Shown piece after piece: positions 19,011-28,729 of a DNA stretch of 47,452 bases (positions within the stretch are counted from its first letter, which is position 1; each line of letters begins with the position of its first letter). The notes under the pieces were generated by a model. The model was given only the letters and a program-made list of their open reading frames with translations. It was not told where the DNA came from and made no database searches. This stretch comes from Leptolyngbyaceae cyanobacterium M33_DOE_097 (GTDB lineage Bacteria; Cyanobacteriota; Cyanobacteriia; Leptolyngbyales; Leptolyngbyaceae), in the NCBI GenBank assembly GCA_015296075.1, contig DVDV01000430.1, forward strand, positions 1 to 47,452, in the 5' to 3' direction. The position numbers were made by a program, and so were the translations under genes.

Positions 19011-19438
19011 CAAGCGGATTACTCAGGAATCTTTTTCTTTCTGTATTTCTTAATTCACAAGCACTTTACTGAAAAATTGCTATTTGAAATTTTGATGAAG
19101 CTTAGACATCAAGTTGTCGTAAATGTAACAGCTAACACACTTATTTCTACTGAATCAAAAGATACATAGAAGTATCGAAACCTGCTTCGTTTTTTACTTT
19201 GTCCAACAATTTTTGCAGCGAGTGGGGCATCCAGTCCAATGAGGCCCAAACCTGACCTCTAGTTTCAGAGGTTTTCAGGACTCGTCGTGTCAGCAATTTT
19301 TCTGTGACTCGCTTGTGTGGAAGCGGGTTAGTTTTTGCTGCTTGTTTTAAGCGTGCATCAGTGTTGGAAAAGCGCAGTGTTTCGATTTCACACCCGTCAA
19401 GAGATTCGTGCAGATCTACATTCAGGAGGTTTATCCCT
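19011..19438. other. Spacer upstream of the PEP-CTERM amidase
   Basis: About 430 bases. The first half is AT-rich and contains a GATAC/GTATC small stem near 19160. The amidase frame stays open back to 19304, but the strong ribosome-binding site at 19424-19430 shows that translation begins at 19439. No other gene is seen. Confidence 0.45.
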
Positions 19439-21088
19439 GTGTTTCAATCGATTCGGCGAACGACTGTTTTGTTGGCTTCCCAGGCAGTCGTTGCTGCATT
19501 TACCCCCACGATCGCCTCGGCAGAGTTTGTCCTCTCAACCGCGACCACCAGCAACATTCAATCGGCATTTAGCTCTGGAACACTGACCTGTAGCGGGTTG
19601 ACTCAGCTCTATCTAAATCGGATCGAAGCCTATGACAAGCAAGGTCCAGCGATCAATTCCATCATTGCAACCAACCCCAACGCGCTCTCGATTGCAGCCG
19701 AGTTAGATGCAGCCTATGCCCAATCTGGCCCCGTTGGCCCGTTGCACTGCGTCCCGGTTGTTCTAAAGGACAACTTTGACACTGTGGATATGCCCACCAC
19801 GGGCGGTGCCCTCGCCTTAGAAGGATTCTTCACAGGTAGTGATGCCTTTCAAGTGCAAAAGTTGCGCGAAGCCGGAGCGCTAATTCTGGCAAAGTCAAAC
19901 CTGTCTGAATTTGCCTTTGGGTTTACCTCTGACAGCTCATTGGGTGGCTTAACGCTGAACCCCTATGACACGACCCGTAATTCCGGTGGCTCTAGTGGTG
20001 GTACAGGTGCGGCGATCGCGGCTAACTTTGGGGTGATTGGCTTTGGAACCGACACGGGTGGCTCGATCCGGGTGCCGTCATCCTTCAATAGCCTGGTGGG
20101 TTTGCGTCCCACAATTGGCTTAACCAGCCGTTCTGGCATTATTCCCCTGGCTTTGACCCAGGACGTAGGTGGCCCAATGGCTCGTACTGTCGCTGATGTC
20201 GCGGCTGCACTGAGTGTCGTGGCAGGGTTTGATCCCAAGGATCCCGTGACTGAGGGTAGCATCGGCAAAGTCCCTGAAGACTACACGGAATTTCTGGACA
20301 AGGATGGCCTCAAAGGCGCCAAGATTGGGGTCGATCGCGCCCTATTTGGTTCGCCCACCAACCCAGAAAGTGCCAAGACAACGGCTGTAATTGATGCGGC
20401 GATCGCCGAGCTAGAAGCGTTGGGAGCAGAAGTAGTAGACATTACGATCCCCAATTTGGCGGAGATCTTGAGTTTCCCCAGCTTCAGCACGTTTGAATTC
20501 AAGCGCGACCTTAATGCTTACTTGGCTGAACGCCCTGTGCCACCTTCAGGTGTGCGCGACCTGGAAGACATCATCGAAAGTGGTTTATTCCTGGAGTCTC
20601 AACGCAATGCGTACATTACTCGCAATAATGTCACACCCCCTGAAGAGAATGCTCAGTACCAGCAGTTTCTCGCAGAGCGGCCTGTGATTACGCAAGCTTC
20701 GCTTTTACAAGCACTTACAGGTCTAGATGCGATCGTGTATCCCTCTGTTGCCAGCCCGCCGAACGTAATCGGTCAGGGGTTAGCGTCTGGTTCTGCCAAC
20801 CGACTCAGCCCGTTTTCTGGCTTCCCGGCCCTGAGCGTCCCGGCTGGTTTTACCGAAGATGGGCTCCCAGTTGGCCTGGAGTTCCTCGGACGCGCTTACG
20901 ATGAGGGCACCCTGTTGAAGCTGGCCTACGCTTTTGAGCAGGGCACCCAGTTTCGGCGCGATCCACTCACGACTCCACCCCTCCCAGGCGAAACGGTGCG
21001 TGCTATACCAGAACCCAGCACTGTTGGGGCGATCGCTCTAGCAGGCATGGGCCTCATTGGTAGCCGTCGCAAACGCCAACAAGGCTAA
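19439..21088 (+). CDS. Secreted amidase with PEP-CTERM anchor
   Basis: 549 aa from a GTG start chosen because AGGAGGT lies eight bases upstream. A signal peptide (about 1-28, ending IASA) precedes an amidase-signature domain. The catalytic Ser-cisSer-Lys set is visible: lysine near 110 (VVLKDNFDT), cis-serine near 185 (NSGGSSGGTG) and nucleophile near 209 (TDTGGSIRVPS). The C-terminus is a PEP-CTERM sorting signal: IPEPS, a short hydrophobic segment and a basic tail (SRRKRQQG). Such proteins are processed by an exosortase and exported to the surface or matrix. The substrate amide is unknown. Family members without the tail are cytosolic, so an extracellular nitrogen-scavenging role is plausible but inferred. 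Confidence 0.93.
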   Translation: MFQSIRRTTVLLASQAVVAAFTPTIASAEFVLSTATTSNIQSAFSSGTLTCSGLTQLYLNRIEAYDKQGPAINSIIATNPNALSIAAELDAAYAQSGPVGPLHCVPVVLKDNFDTVDMPTTGGALALEGFFTGSDAFQVQKLREAGALILAKSNLSEFAFGFTSDSSLGGLTLNPYDTTRNSGGSSGGTGAAIAANFGVIGFGTDTGGSIRVPSSFNSLVGLRPTIGLTSRSGIIPLALTQDVGGPMARTVADVAAALSVVAGFDPKDPVTEGSIGKVPEDYTEFLDKDGLKGAKIGVDRALFGSPTNPESAKTTAVIDAAIAELEALGAEVVDITIPNLAEILSFPSFSTFEFKRDLNAYLAERPVPPSGVRDLEDIIESGLFLESQRNAYITRNNVTPPEENAQYQQFLAERPVITQASLLQALTGLDAIVYPSVASPPNVIGQGLASGSANRLSPFSGFPALSVPAGFTEDGLPVGLEFLGRAYDEGTLLKLAYAFEQGTQFRRDPLTTPPLPGETVRAIPEPSTVGAIALAGMGLIGSRRKRQQG

Positions 21089-21180
21089 TGGTGTAAAAGT
21101 CTCTCCCTCACCGGAAAGCTTTTTCACAATCCCAATCAGATCATAATCTCACGCGATCGCGATAGATAAAGATCTGTCTG

Positions 21181-21217
21181 CCCCCTCAATCCTCCTTCAT
21201 AAGGGGGATTAAGGGGG
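21181..21217. repeat. Palindromic intergenic repeat
   Basis: CCCCCTCAATCCTCCTT (21181-21197) pairs with AAGGGGGATTAAGGGGG (21201-21217) with two wobble or mismatched positions and a three-base loop. It belongs to the widespread cyanobacterial AATCCCCCTTAA-type repeats. It lies between the convergent amidase and DUF1361 genes and could also act as a terminator. Confidence 0.75.
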
Positions 21218-21266
21218 ATCATTGCGGCGTAAGACTTGTAGCTTTTTGAGAACTAGCTGCTGAAGT

Positions 21267-21896
21267 TTAAGGTTCCAGGCTGGGGTGAGAAGCCTGCCAG
21301 CGACGTAACAGAGCCAACGTAATCTCTTTGAACAACCAGTAAAGAACTGCAATCACCACAAATGTAAGCGCGATGATAACCAAGGGGCGTTGCTCAAGCA
21401 GGGTGTCTGTAACGCTATCCAGGACAACGTGCAAGCGGGTCACAAAGTACCAGCTATTTAACCGCTCAAATCGGCCTAAGTAGACACCAATGGCACTCAA
21501 AACATGGAGCATCATTTCCATCGGCAAGATGTAGCGGCTTAAGTGGTTTTGCCGTAGATAAGATCCCGCGTTGATCAATGAGATCACGTAAGCCTGAAAG
21601 CCAATTAAAACGAAAAGCGCGTACTTCGGTAAAACCACTACCGTGTTGAACCAGGGCGAGGAATTGTAGCGAATCTCACGGCTCAAATGGATCAGATCAG
21701 TCAGGACGTAGGGAGCGTTTGGCAAAAAGGCCACAAAAGTTAAGCAGACAATCCACCAAAAGAGCGATCGCGCTTGATTGCGGCGAAATAGCCAGACGCT
21801 CAACCCCAGCGGTAAAATCGCTAAAAATAAGTTCCAGCCCATCCAGCGACTTGATCCAATCCAAGAATCTAAGGCTGCTTCTATCCATGCGTTCAT
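21267..21896 (-). CDS. DUF1361 integral membrane protein
   Basis: 209 aa with about six predicted membrane helices. The conserved cluster LFLAILPLGLSVWLFRR, FLPNAPYVLTDLIHL and GFQAYVISL matches DUF1361, a family of unknown function in cyanobacteria and Firmicutes. FLPNAPYVLTD is the family hallmark. The gene stands alone on the minus strand, and nothing in its context points to a substrate. Confidence 0.9.
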   Translation of the reverse strand: MNAWIEAALDSWIGSSRWMGWNLFLAILPLGLSVWLFRRNQARSLFWWIVCLTFVAFLPNAPYVLTDLIHLSREIRYNSSPWFNTVVVLPKYALFVLIGFQAYVISLINAGSYLRQNHLSRYILPMEMMLHVLSAIGVYLGRFERLNSWYFVTRLHVVLDSVTDTLLEQRPLVIIALTFVVIAVLYWLFKEITLALLRRWQASHPSLEP

Positions 21897-22394
21897 GAAA
21901 AATCGTCCCCAAACTCGCTGGTTTTGCTCAACTACATCGACTCAGTCCGCTTTTCCAGAAAAGGTTGCAAATTTTTGTCACTGACTGCTCGTACAACAGC
22001 TATCAATTTTTGAGAAGCTGCCTTTAACTCAAGAGCCGGTTTTTGATCCGCTACTTTTCAGGAATGGCTAAGGGGCTGCCAAGCCAACGTTGCCAGGTAG
22101 AGAAAACGAATGACCGATAACCAATAACCAATGGCTCAGTCGTTATCGACCCTGCAAAGTTCTTTTGATGAACTACTAAATACCTCAGAGGTAAATGAGT
22201 CAAAAAGTTCCTAAAAACGAGCTTTTTGGGATTAATCTCTGTGCTTTTACTCAGTTGCTGAGAGTTTATAAAGAATCTGTTACGCAGGAGATGCCGCTGA
22301 GCGATCGCATAGACGGTATAGTGGGCATAGTAAGCATTTAGATACCAGGCTTACACTTTTTCTTTGCCTGCATTCCTTCTTTTGAGTCTGCGTA
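21897..22394. other. Divergent spacer between DUF1361 gene and DICT kinase
   Basis: About 500 bases without a supported gene. The centre holds copy B of a dispersed repeat (22078-22178). The rest should contain the promoters of the two outward-facing genes. Confidence 0.5.
22078..22178 (-). repeat. Dispersed intergenic repeat, copy B
   Basis: The reverse complement of this segment aligns with 10854-10942 over nearly its whole length. Shared blocks include GACTGAGCCATTGG, TCTCTACCTGGCAACGTTGG and the AGTTC/GAACT stem. This copy has an internal ATTGGTTATTGGTTA duplication absent from copy A. No open frame runs through both copies in a conserved way. Confidence 0.8.
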
Positions 22395-24392
22395 ATGAGC
22401 AACGCTACTTCCGTTTTGGAAGATTTACTTCAAGCCCTGCCGGAGCTTCATTCGCAAATTTATTTCAAGTCTTCCTTAACCGCGTTGTCTCATGCGATGG
22501 AAGATCAAGTGCTTGCAGGTAGCGGCGATCGCCCGATTGTGATTGCCAGCTTTCAACGTGAGCGCTTTTATCGCCAAGAGGCAAACCGCTATCTTCGCAT
22601 TGCCGATAAGACTGACCAGACTTATGTGTTGGCGGCTCCCGAAACCGATTTTGCGAATCATTCAGGGCCTTACGAAACCATCGCTTTCAACTCAAGCGAT
22701 GCCCTCAGCAAAGAATGGCATTTGGTGGTTTTGGGGCAACAGTATGCCGCTTGTCTGATCTGTCGAGAGCGACCCATTAACGAAGCAGAAGTCACTCTCA
22801 CTAATGACCAGTCTCGGCGCTTTGAAGGCATTTGGACATTTGACCGCGCGACTGTTTGCAAAGCAGCCGCGCTACTGCTAGATCGAATCTTGGCCTACCG
22901 CCCTGAACTAGCCAAAAAAATTGCTAAGGCAAAGCAACAAATCGTTGCAGATGCAAAACCAGGTTTTAACAATGTTGACCCAGGGCCGTTTACCGAACGG
23001 CTTGTCACTTATCTGCAAGCGGGCCAATACAAGCTGCTGAAGGCTTATCGCTCCATCGCGGCCCAAGAACGAAAAGAGCGGTTGGTTAACTCGATTACGT
23101 CGGCTATTCGGCGATCGCTCAAGCCTGACGAAATTTTTAACGTCGCCGTTCAAGAGTTGGGGCAAGCTCTGCACGTCTGTCGTTGCCTGCTTTACCGATG
23201 CAAAGATACAGATACTCAAGTCAAGATTCAGCATGAGTATCTTGCCCCTGGTGTGAAGCCTTTGCAGGGTGCAACCTGGTCTTTAAAAAATAACCCCCTG
23301 TTTCAAGAGGTGGTGCAACGGCGCGAACGCATCTGCATTCAAGACACTCAAGTGACCCCCTGGCTGCTCGAAGATGGTCGGGCGATCGCCCCTGCAAGTG
23401 AGCAAGTGAGCAAGTGGCAGATTGCGGCCTGGTTGATGGTGCCTGTGATCCACCAAAATCGGCTAATGGGCATTGTCGAGTTGCATCTCTGCAATCACAC
23501 TCTGCGTGAGTGGAATGAAGCCGAACTTGACCTGGTTGAGGCGATCGCGTCTCAGATTGGGGTGGCGCTGATTCAAGCAGAAGCCTACGCCAATCTTGAA
23601 GAACTTAATCAACAACTCGAAGCCCTCGATCGCACCCGCAGTAATTTGATCGCCATCACCGGGCACGAATTGAGGACGCCGCTCTCCACGATTCAAGTCT
23701 GTCTAGAAAGTCTCTCTAGCGACCCTGACATGCCCGTCGAAGTACAGCAGGTGATGTTAAGTTCAGCGTTAGCCGACGCTGAGCGACTGCGGAAGCTGGT
23801 GCAAGACTTTCTCACCTTGTCCGATCTTGAAAGTGGTCGTGTTCAATGGCATGTTGAGCCGCTACCCCTGCAAGAATGTGTTGATCTCGCGCTGAGTAAC
23901 GTCCGGGCACGCCAAAAATTTGATCAGTTGCCTGCTATTTCAAGCCAGGTTTCTGACGACCTGCCAATGGTGCAAACCGATGGTGAGTGGCTTGTTGAAG
24001 TGCTAGCAAAATTACTCGACAATGCTTGCAAGTTTACAGAATCCACTGGCACCGTCGAAATTGAGGCTCACCCCAATGGCGGCGAAATGATTGAAGTGAC
24101 CGTGACCGACACAGGACGCGGAATTGAGCCTGATCGCCTGGAAGTCGTCTTTGACCGCTTTTACCAGGAAGAAGGTGCCCTCCGCCGAACTGCAGGCGGC
24201 ACTGGCTTAGGTTTGGCAATTTGTCGCCAGATTGTTCACGGTTTAGGCGGCGAAATCTGGGCTGAGTCTGATGGCAAAGACAAAGGCAGCAAGTTTCACT
24301 TTACTGTGCCGATTTCTAGAAATCCGAAACTTGAGTTAGCCCCCCCACCTAAGAGCCGAGCAAAAGCTACGAAAGTGCGCGGTCGGCGATGA
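22395..24392 (+). CDS. DICT-GAF sensor histidine kinase
   Basis: 665 aa, soluble. The N-terminal DICT domain (about 15-190, including PIVIASFQRERFYRQEANRY) is a sensory module found in cyanobacterial kinases and diguanylate cyclases. A GAF domain follows (about 225-400), then HisKA with phospho-histidine near 424 (AITGHELRTPLSTIQ) and HATPase_c (KLLDNACKFTE, DTGRGIEPDR, GGTGLGLAICRQ). The tail is basic (AKATKVRGRR). The GAF shows two nearby cysteines (HVCRC near 260-264), but a bilin-binding role cannot be claimed. No response regulator is adjacent, so the partner is unknown. Confidence 0.95.
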   Translation: MSNATSVLEDLLQALPELHSQIYFKSSLTALSHAMEDQVLAGSGDRPIVIASFQRERFYRQEANRYLRIADKTDQTYVLAAPETDFANHSGPYETIAFNSSDALSKEWHLVVLGQQYAACLICRERPINEAEVTLTNDQSRRFEGIWTFDRATVCKAAALLLDRILAYRPELAKKIAKAKQQIVADAKPGFNNVDPGPFTERLVTYLQAGQYKLLKAYRSIAAQERKERLVNSITSAIRRSLKPDEIFNVAVQELGQALHVCRCLLYRCKDTDTQVKIQHEYLAPGVKPLQGATWSLKNNPLFQEVVQRRERICIQDTQVTPWLLEDGRAIAPASEQVSKWQIAAWLMVPVIHQNRLMGIVELHLCNHTLREWNEAELDLVEAIASQIGVALIQAEAYANLEELNQQLEALDRTRSNLIAITGHELRTPLSTIQVCLESLSSDPDMPVEVQQVMLSSALADAERLRKLVQDFLTLSDLESGRVQWHVEPLPLQECVDLALSNVRARQKFDQLPAISSQVSDDLPMVQTDGEWLVEVLAKLLDNACKFTESTGTVEIEAHPNGGEMIEVTVTDTGRGIEPDRLEVVFDRFYQEEGALRRTAGGTGLGLAICRQIVHGLGGEIWAESDGKDKGSKFHFTVPISRNPKLELAPPPKSRAKATKVRGRR

Positions 24393-24504
24393 GAAGAGGG
24401 GCAACTCACCTGCCCAAATCGCGCTCTATTTCGCTGCTGCGATCGCTCTGATGGCAGACTTGCCCCTCTGATTTTGCAAATCTTTTCATTTCCTCTAAAG
24501 AACT

Positions 24505-24520
24505 GTTACAGATCCCTACA
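24505..24520 (+). promoter_or_regulatory. HLR1-like RpaB site upstream of psaD
   Basis: GTTACA (24505-24510) and CTACA (24516-24520) match the HLR1 direct repeat TTACA-N5-TTACA with one mismatch. The site is 65 bases before the psaD ATG, upstream of a possible -10 (TAGGAT, 24550-24555). RpaB binding to HLR1 sites at photosystem I genes is established in other cyanobacteria. Confidence 0.5.
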
Positions 24521-24585
24521 AAGCACGTAGCCAGAGTCGGTCTGAGTGATAGGATTCCGTAAAACACTGAGAGAGATAAGCTCAC

Positions 24586-25008
24586 ATGACAGAAACTCTT
24601 TCTGGACAACCTCCTTTATTCGGCGGCAGCACTGGTGGGCTGCTGACAAAAGCACAAGTTGAAGAAAAATATGCAATCACCTGGACTAGCCCTAAAGAGC
24701 AAGTCTTTGAAATGCCGACGGGTGGTGCTGCAACCATGCGTCAAGGTGAAAATTTACTCTATCTAGCTCGTAAAGAGCATTGTTTAGCGCTTGGGCTGCG
24801 TCAACTCCGCGCACTCAAGATCATGGATTACAAGATCTATCGCATTTTTCCCAATGGCGATATCGAGTATCTGCATCCCAAAGATGGTGTCTTCCCTGAA
24901 AAGGTGAATGCAGGTCGCGAAAAGGTGAACCACAATCCCCGTAATATCGGGAGCAATGTGGATCCCGCGAAGATTAAATTCAGCGGCAAAGCGCCCTACA
25001 ATGTCTAA
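24586..25008 (+). CDS. psaD: Photosystem I subunit II (PsaD)
   Basis: PsaD is a peripheral stromal subunit of photosystem I that docks ferredoxin and stabilises PsaC. The 140-aa length and sequence are typical: FGGSTGGLL near the N-terminus, [46 protein letters not shown] and the basic C-terminal region ([22 protein letters not shown]). It is cytosolic, bound to thylakoid PSI, with no signal peptide. It is a single-gene unit with a strong terminator just downstream and an HLR1-like box upstream, suggesting light-intensity control. Confidence 0.99.
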   Translation: MTETLSGQPPLFGGSTGGLLTKAQVEEKYAITWTSPKEQVFEMPTGGAATMRQGENLLYLARKEHCLALGLRQLRALKIMDYKIYRIFPNGDIEYLHPKDGVFPEKVNAGREKVNHNPRNIGSNVDPAKIKFSGKAPYNV

Positions 25009-25027
25009 AACCTAGTGATTAGTTGCG

Positions 25028-25061
25028 ATCGCTCCAGAGTATTCTGGGGCGATTCTTTTTT
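25028..25061 (+). terminator. Rho-independent terminator of psaD
   Basis: ATCGCTCCAGA pairs with TCTGGGGCGAT (11 bp, one G-T wobble) with a four-base loop, followed by a T-rich run. It begins 20 bases after the psaD stop codon. Its left arm contains a HIP1 octamer. Confidence 0.92.
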
Positions 25062-25177
25062 GTCAAACATCCGCCCAGTCGAACGTTACACGATCAAACT
25101 TGCGAGTAATGCGGTCGCTTTTGTTTGGAGTTTAGGCAAATAACGTTAATATTCTTCTACCGTTTCAGGTTTACGTA

Positions 25178-25561
25178 ATGTCCGCTGTCACCGTCACCAC
25201 CTCAGAGCTAGAACACTTTCGGGCCATCTTAGCCGACTACCCTGATGCCTTAAATGCATTAGCGGTGATTGAAGATTGTGAAGGTGATTTAGAAGATGCA
25301 GCTCTCTCGCTCGCGATTCAAGCGGGGCAAGAACCCAATACGGGCGATCGCTGGTTAGAAGGGGTAGCCAAGAGCTGGCGACATGTGCTGTGTCGCGCCG
25401 ATCTAAAACCGCAATTGCAAAGCGGCTTAAGCCCTGGAATTTTGCTGGCTCTGACGGAACACACCACCCTGCCTCTTAAGTTAGCGACTCCAGTAGCTAT
25501 CTACGTAGTTAAAGTCGGCGTGCAAGACTTTTGCCACTTGTTTGAATCGAAAATTCAGTAA
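25178..25561 (+). CDS. Conserved hypothetical protein, 127 aa
   Basis: I cannot assign a function. The protein is acidic and helical in its first half (EDCEGDLEDAALSLAIQAG, residues 33-51), followed by NTGDRWLEGVAKSWRHVLCR. The C-terminal third (LPLKLATPVAIYVVKVG) has a hydrophobic stretch that could be a short membrane-associated segment. It resembles small uncharacterised cyanobacterial proteins from memory only. It lies between psaD and ahcY on the same strand, but the psaD terminator makes co-transcription with psaD unlikely. Confidence 0.75.
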   Translation: MSAVTVTTSELEHFRAILADYPDALNALAVIEDCEGDLEDAALSLAIQAGQEPNTGDRWLEGVAKSWRHVLCRADLKPQLQSGLSPGILLALTEHTTLPLKLATPVAIYVVKVGVQDFCHLFESKIQ

Positions 25562-25720
25562 AGATTTTTGCGATTCAGTAGATTGCTCAAAAGGAGCAAG
25601 CTCAAGCCAAGTAAACTTTTGCGGCTAAAAAAATGAGTGGTTGCACGGTTCTAATTTAGGGTCTACGCTTGACGACAGGTGTCATACTGTTACACCCTAG
25701 TTTGGATAGACTAACGCTGA

Positions 25721-27016
<1,296 letters not shown>

Positions 27017-27050
27017 TTGAGATCCTAGATTCCAAAAGGTTGAACGTTTG

Positions 27051-27115
27051 GTAAGGGCGGGTTTTGCCATTTAATCCATTGCGGATGCAGATGGGTCTGC
27101 TAAACCTGCCCTTAC
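27051..27115. repeat. Palindromic intergenic repeat downstream of ahcY
   Basis: GTAAGGGCGGGTTTTGC (27051-27067) pairs with GCTAAACCTGCCCTTAC (27099-27115) over 17 positions with two mismatches. An inner GCAGA/TCTGC stem lies at 27087-27100. The arm sequence GTAAGGGCGG is related to the inner arms of the element at 12689-12816, so both may belong to one MITE family. Confidence 0.75.
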
Positions 27116-27150
27116 GCTTTGCAGACTGATTAAATCCGCGATATTTAGTC

Positions 27151-27187
27151 AAAAAAAGTCCTCTTTCCAATTGGAAAGAGGACTTTT
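27151..27187. terminator. Bidirectional terminator between ahcY and DUF4278 gene
   Basis: A perfect palindrome with 17-base arms spans 27154-27187 (AAAAGTCCTCTTTCCAA and its complement). A-rich and T-rich flanks give U-tracts on both strands. It lies between two convergent genes and should stop transcription from either side. Confidence 0.93.
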
Positions 27188-27252
27188 GGTTTAGATTGAT
27201 TTCCTAATGGGACGAGACATGAATTGCCTCATCCCATTTCTGTATCAACGAC

Positions 27253-27738
27253 CTAGCTGAGAGCAACATGACTGCGGTCATAAGCCCAGAAGCTGGGTTG
27301 AATCTTGCCTTGAATGTGAGTCCAGTAGCCAGTAGTTTCGGTGTTTAGACCCACTTCATGTGCAACCCGGCTGAGCAACACTTGTTGACGCTTTTTGGTT
27401 GCACGATGATGATTTTGAACCAGAGTGCGTGCTTTCTCTTCAAAGGTCAAGGCAGGTTGAGTAGCGGCAACCACTTGGGGTTGTGCTTCAACTTTTGGTT
27501 GAGCCATAGGCTGAGTTGTATAAGCAACACCTCTGTATTTCAGAGTGGTTCCCGCCGGGATGCTTTGGATGCTAGCAACAGGCTGGGCTTGATAGGGAAG
27601 CCCCCGATAGCGCAGGACTGCATTTAAGGATTTCGTATTGGCCTTCTCATTCTGACGAACGTTTGCGCCGTGAAACCGGGCATCGGTCAGTTGAGCAGGG
27701 GTCATTTCATAGCTGATACCACGATAGGTAAGTTTCAT
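27253..27738 (-). CDS. DUF4278 domain protein
   Basis: 161 aa. DUF4278 is a short motif of the form LxYRGxxY. It occurs three times here: LTYRGISYE at residues 3-11, LRYRGLPYQ near 42-50 and LKYRGVAYT near 66-74. The C-terminal half (about 100-161) is helical and basic (HHRATKKRQQVLLSRVAHEVG) followed by an aromatic tail. Function is unknown; the family is common and often multi-copy in cyanobacteria. A good AGGAGG-type ribosome-binding site precedes the ATG. A second, shorter member lies at 36525-36698. Confidence 0.88.
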   Translation of the reverse strand: MKLTYRGISYEMTPAQLTDARFHGANVRQNEKANTKSLNAVLRYRGLPYQAQPVASIQSIPAGTTLKYRGVAYTTQPMAQPKVEAQPQVVAATQPALTFEEKARTLVQNHHRATKKRQQVLLSRVAHEVGLNTETTGYWTHIQGKIQPSFWAYDRSHVALS

Positions 27739-27964
27739 ATTCCGCCTCCTAGTTGAATGTTGCGTTTCAGTTATGAGGCGCGTTCCTTCGGGTTTCTCCC
27801 CTACTTCCGTCTTCCACTACCCTGACCTCTTTGAATCGAGGGGGAATTTGGAAGATGAACGATTTCATTTCTGTATCCATTATTACAGAAATTTCTGGAA
27901 AAGTCTATCTTTGCAAAAATTAATCTCGCGATCGCGCCAACTAATTCCCCAGGCTTGCCGTCCC

Positions 27965-28471
27965 TTATTTCAGAGAAGCAGCCCCAAAAGTCGCGTTAAA
28001 CTGCTGACACCAGACCAAAACAGACTGGTAGTTTGCCAGATTGATGTTGCCAGGAATCTGGTAGCTCTGAGCGCCACTCGTTTTTTTGAGGGGGGCTAGC
28101 ACCACATAATCCCCTGATTTAATTGGGTAAGCAGGGGGCTTTGTCCCCGCTAATACATTGCTAGAACGATGCAAGGCAACGACCAGAGCAGGGCCAGCAT
28201 CCGTTTTGAATGAGCCATCAAACTCAACGAAGGTCTGCCCGTTCTTTTTCACAATGCGAGCGTTGCCCTTAGTGGGGTGTTCACCAGAAACAAATTTGCC
28301 CGACTTAATCGCTTGCGCTAGTTGAGGACTTGGGCTACTTGCGGTGGTTTTGGGCGATGGTGAAACAGTCTCAACACTGGGAGTCGCGATCGCCTGCTGG
28401 TTGGTTACAGCCGGGGCACAGGCTGCTAAAACGAGCGTCAACAGACCAAGGCTTAGGGGAATCAGACGCAT
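27965..28471 (-). CDS. DM13-domain lipoprotein
   Basis: 168 aa. The signal peptide ends in a lipobox (LAAC, lipidated cysteine 18), so the protein is exported and membrane-anchored. A serine/threonine/proline-rich spacer (about 30-50) precedes a DM13 domain (about 55-165) with SGKFVSGEHPTKGNA, FDGSFKTDAGPAL and SVLVWCQQFNATFGAA. DM13 domains are proposed to take part in electron transfer or redox at the cell surface, with a conserved cysteine (here C157 region, VWCQQF). The gene is divergent from an ECF sigma/anti-sigma pair and is a plausible target of it. GAGGAAG precedes the ATG. Confidence 0.92.
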   Translation of the reverse strand: MRLIPLSLGLLTLVLAACAPAVTNQQAIATPSVETVSPSPKTTASSPSPQLAQAIKSGKFVSGEHPTKGNARIVKKNGQTFVEFDGSFKTDAGPALVVALHRSSNVLAGTKPPAYPIKSGDYVVLAPLKKTSGAQSYQIPGNINLANYQSVLVWCQQFNATFGAASLK

Positions 28472-28729
28472 ATTGGCTTCCTCATGGGGTAGTTCTGTTG
28501 AAGATACGCAGCAAACCCAGTAGTGGATGAAAATTGGTTGTCAAACTCTAAAGAACGCTCTCTGTCGAGCTTTCACGTTTTAGTTGCGCCTCACAGTAGG
28601 CATTGCTAGCAAATCTATCTAAAAATTCATCCAACCAGGATGTTGACTCGTAGATTGAGTAGAACATTGCTGGTAGCTTCGGTTATTCTGACGGGCAAAG
28701 CTTAATCATGTTCACTTAGTCAGCCCCGC

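Noticed and set aside
19304-19438. Longer N-terminus for the amidase from an upstream ATG
   Set aside because: The AGGAGGT site at 19424-19430 directs translation to the GTG at 19439, which also places the signal peptide at the N-terminus.
27773-28099. Plus-strand frame opposite the DM13 gene
   Set aside because: Largely antisense to a well supported lipoprotein gene; no domain.
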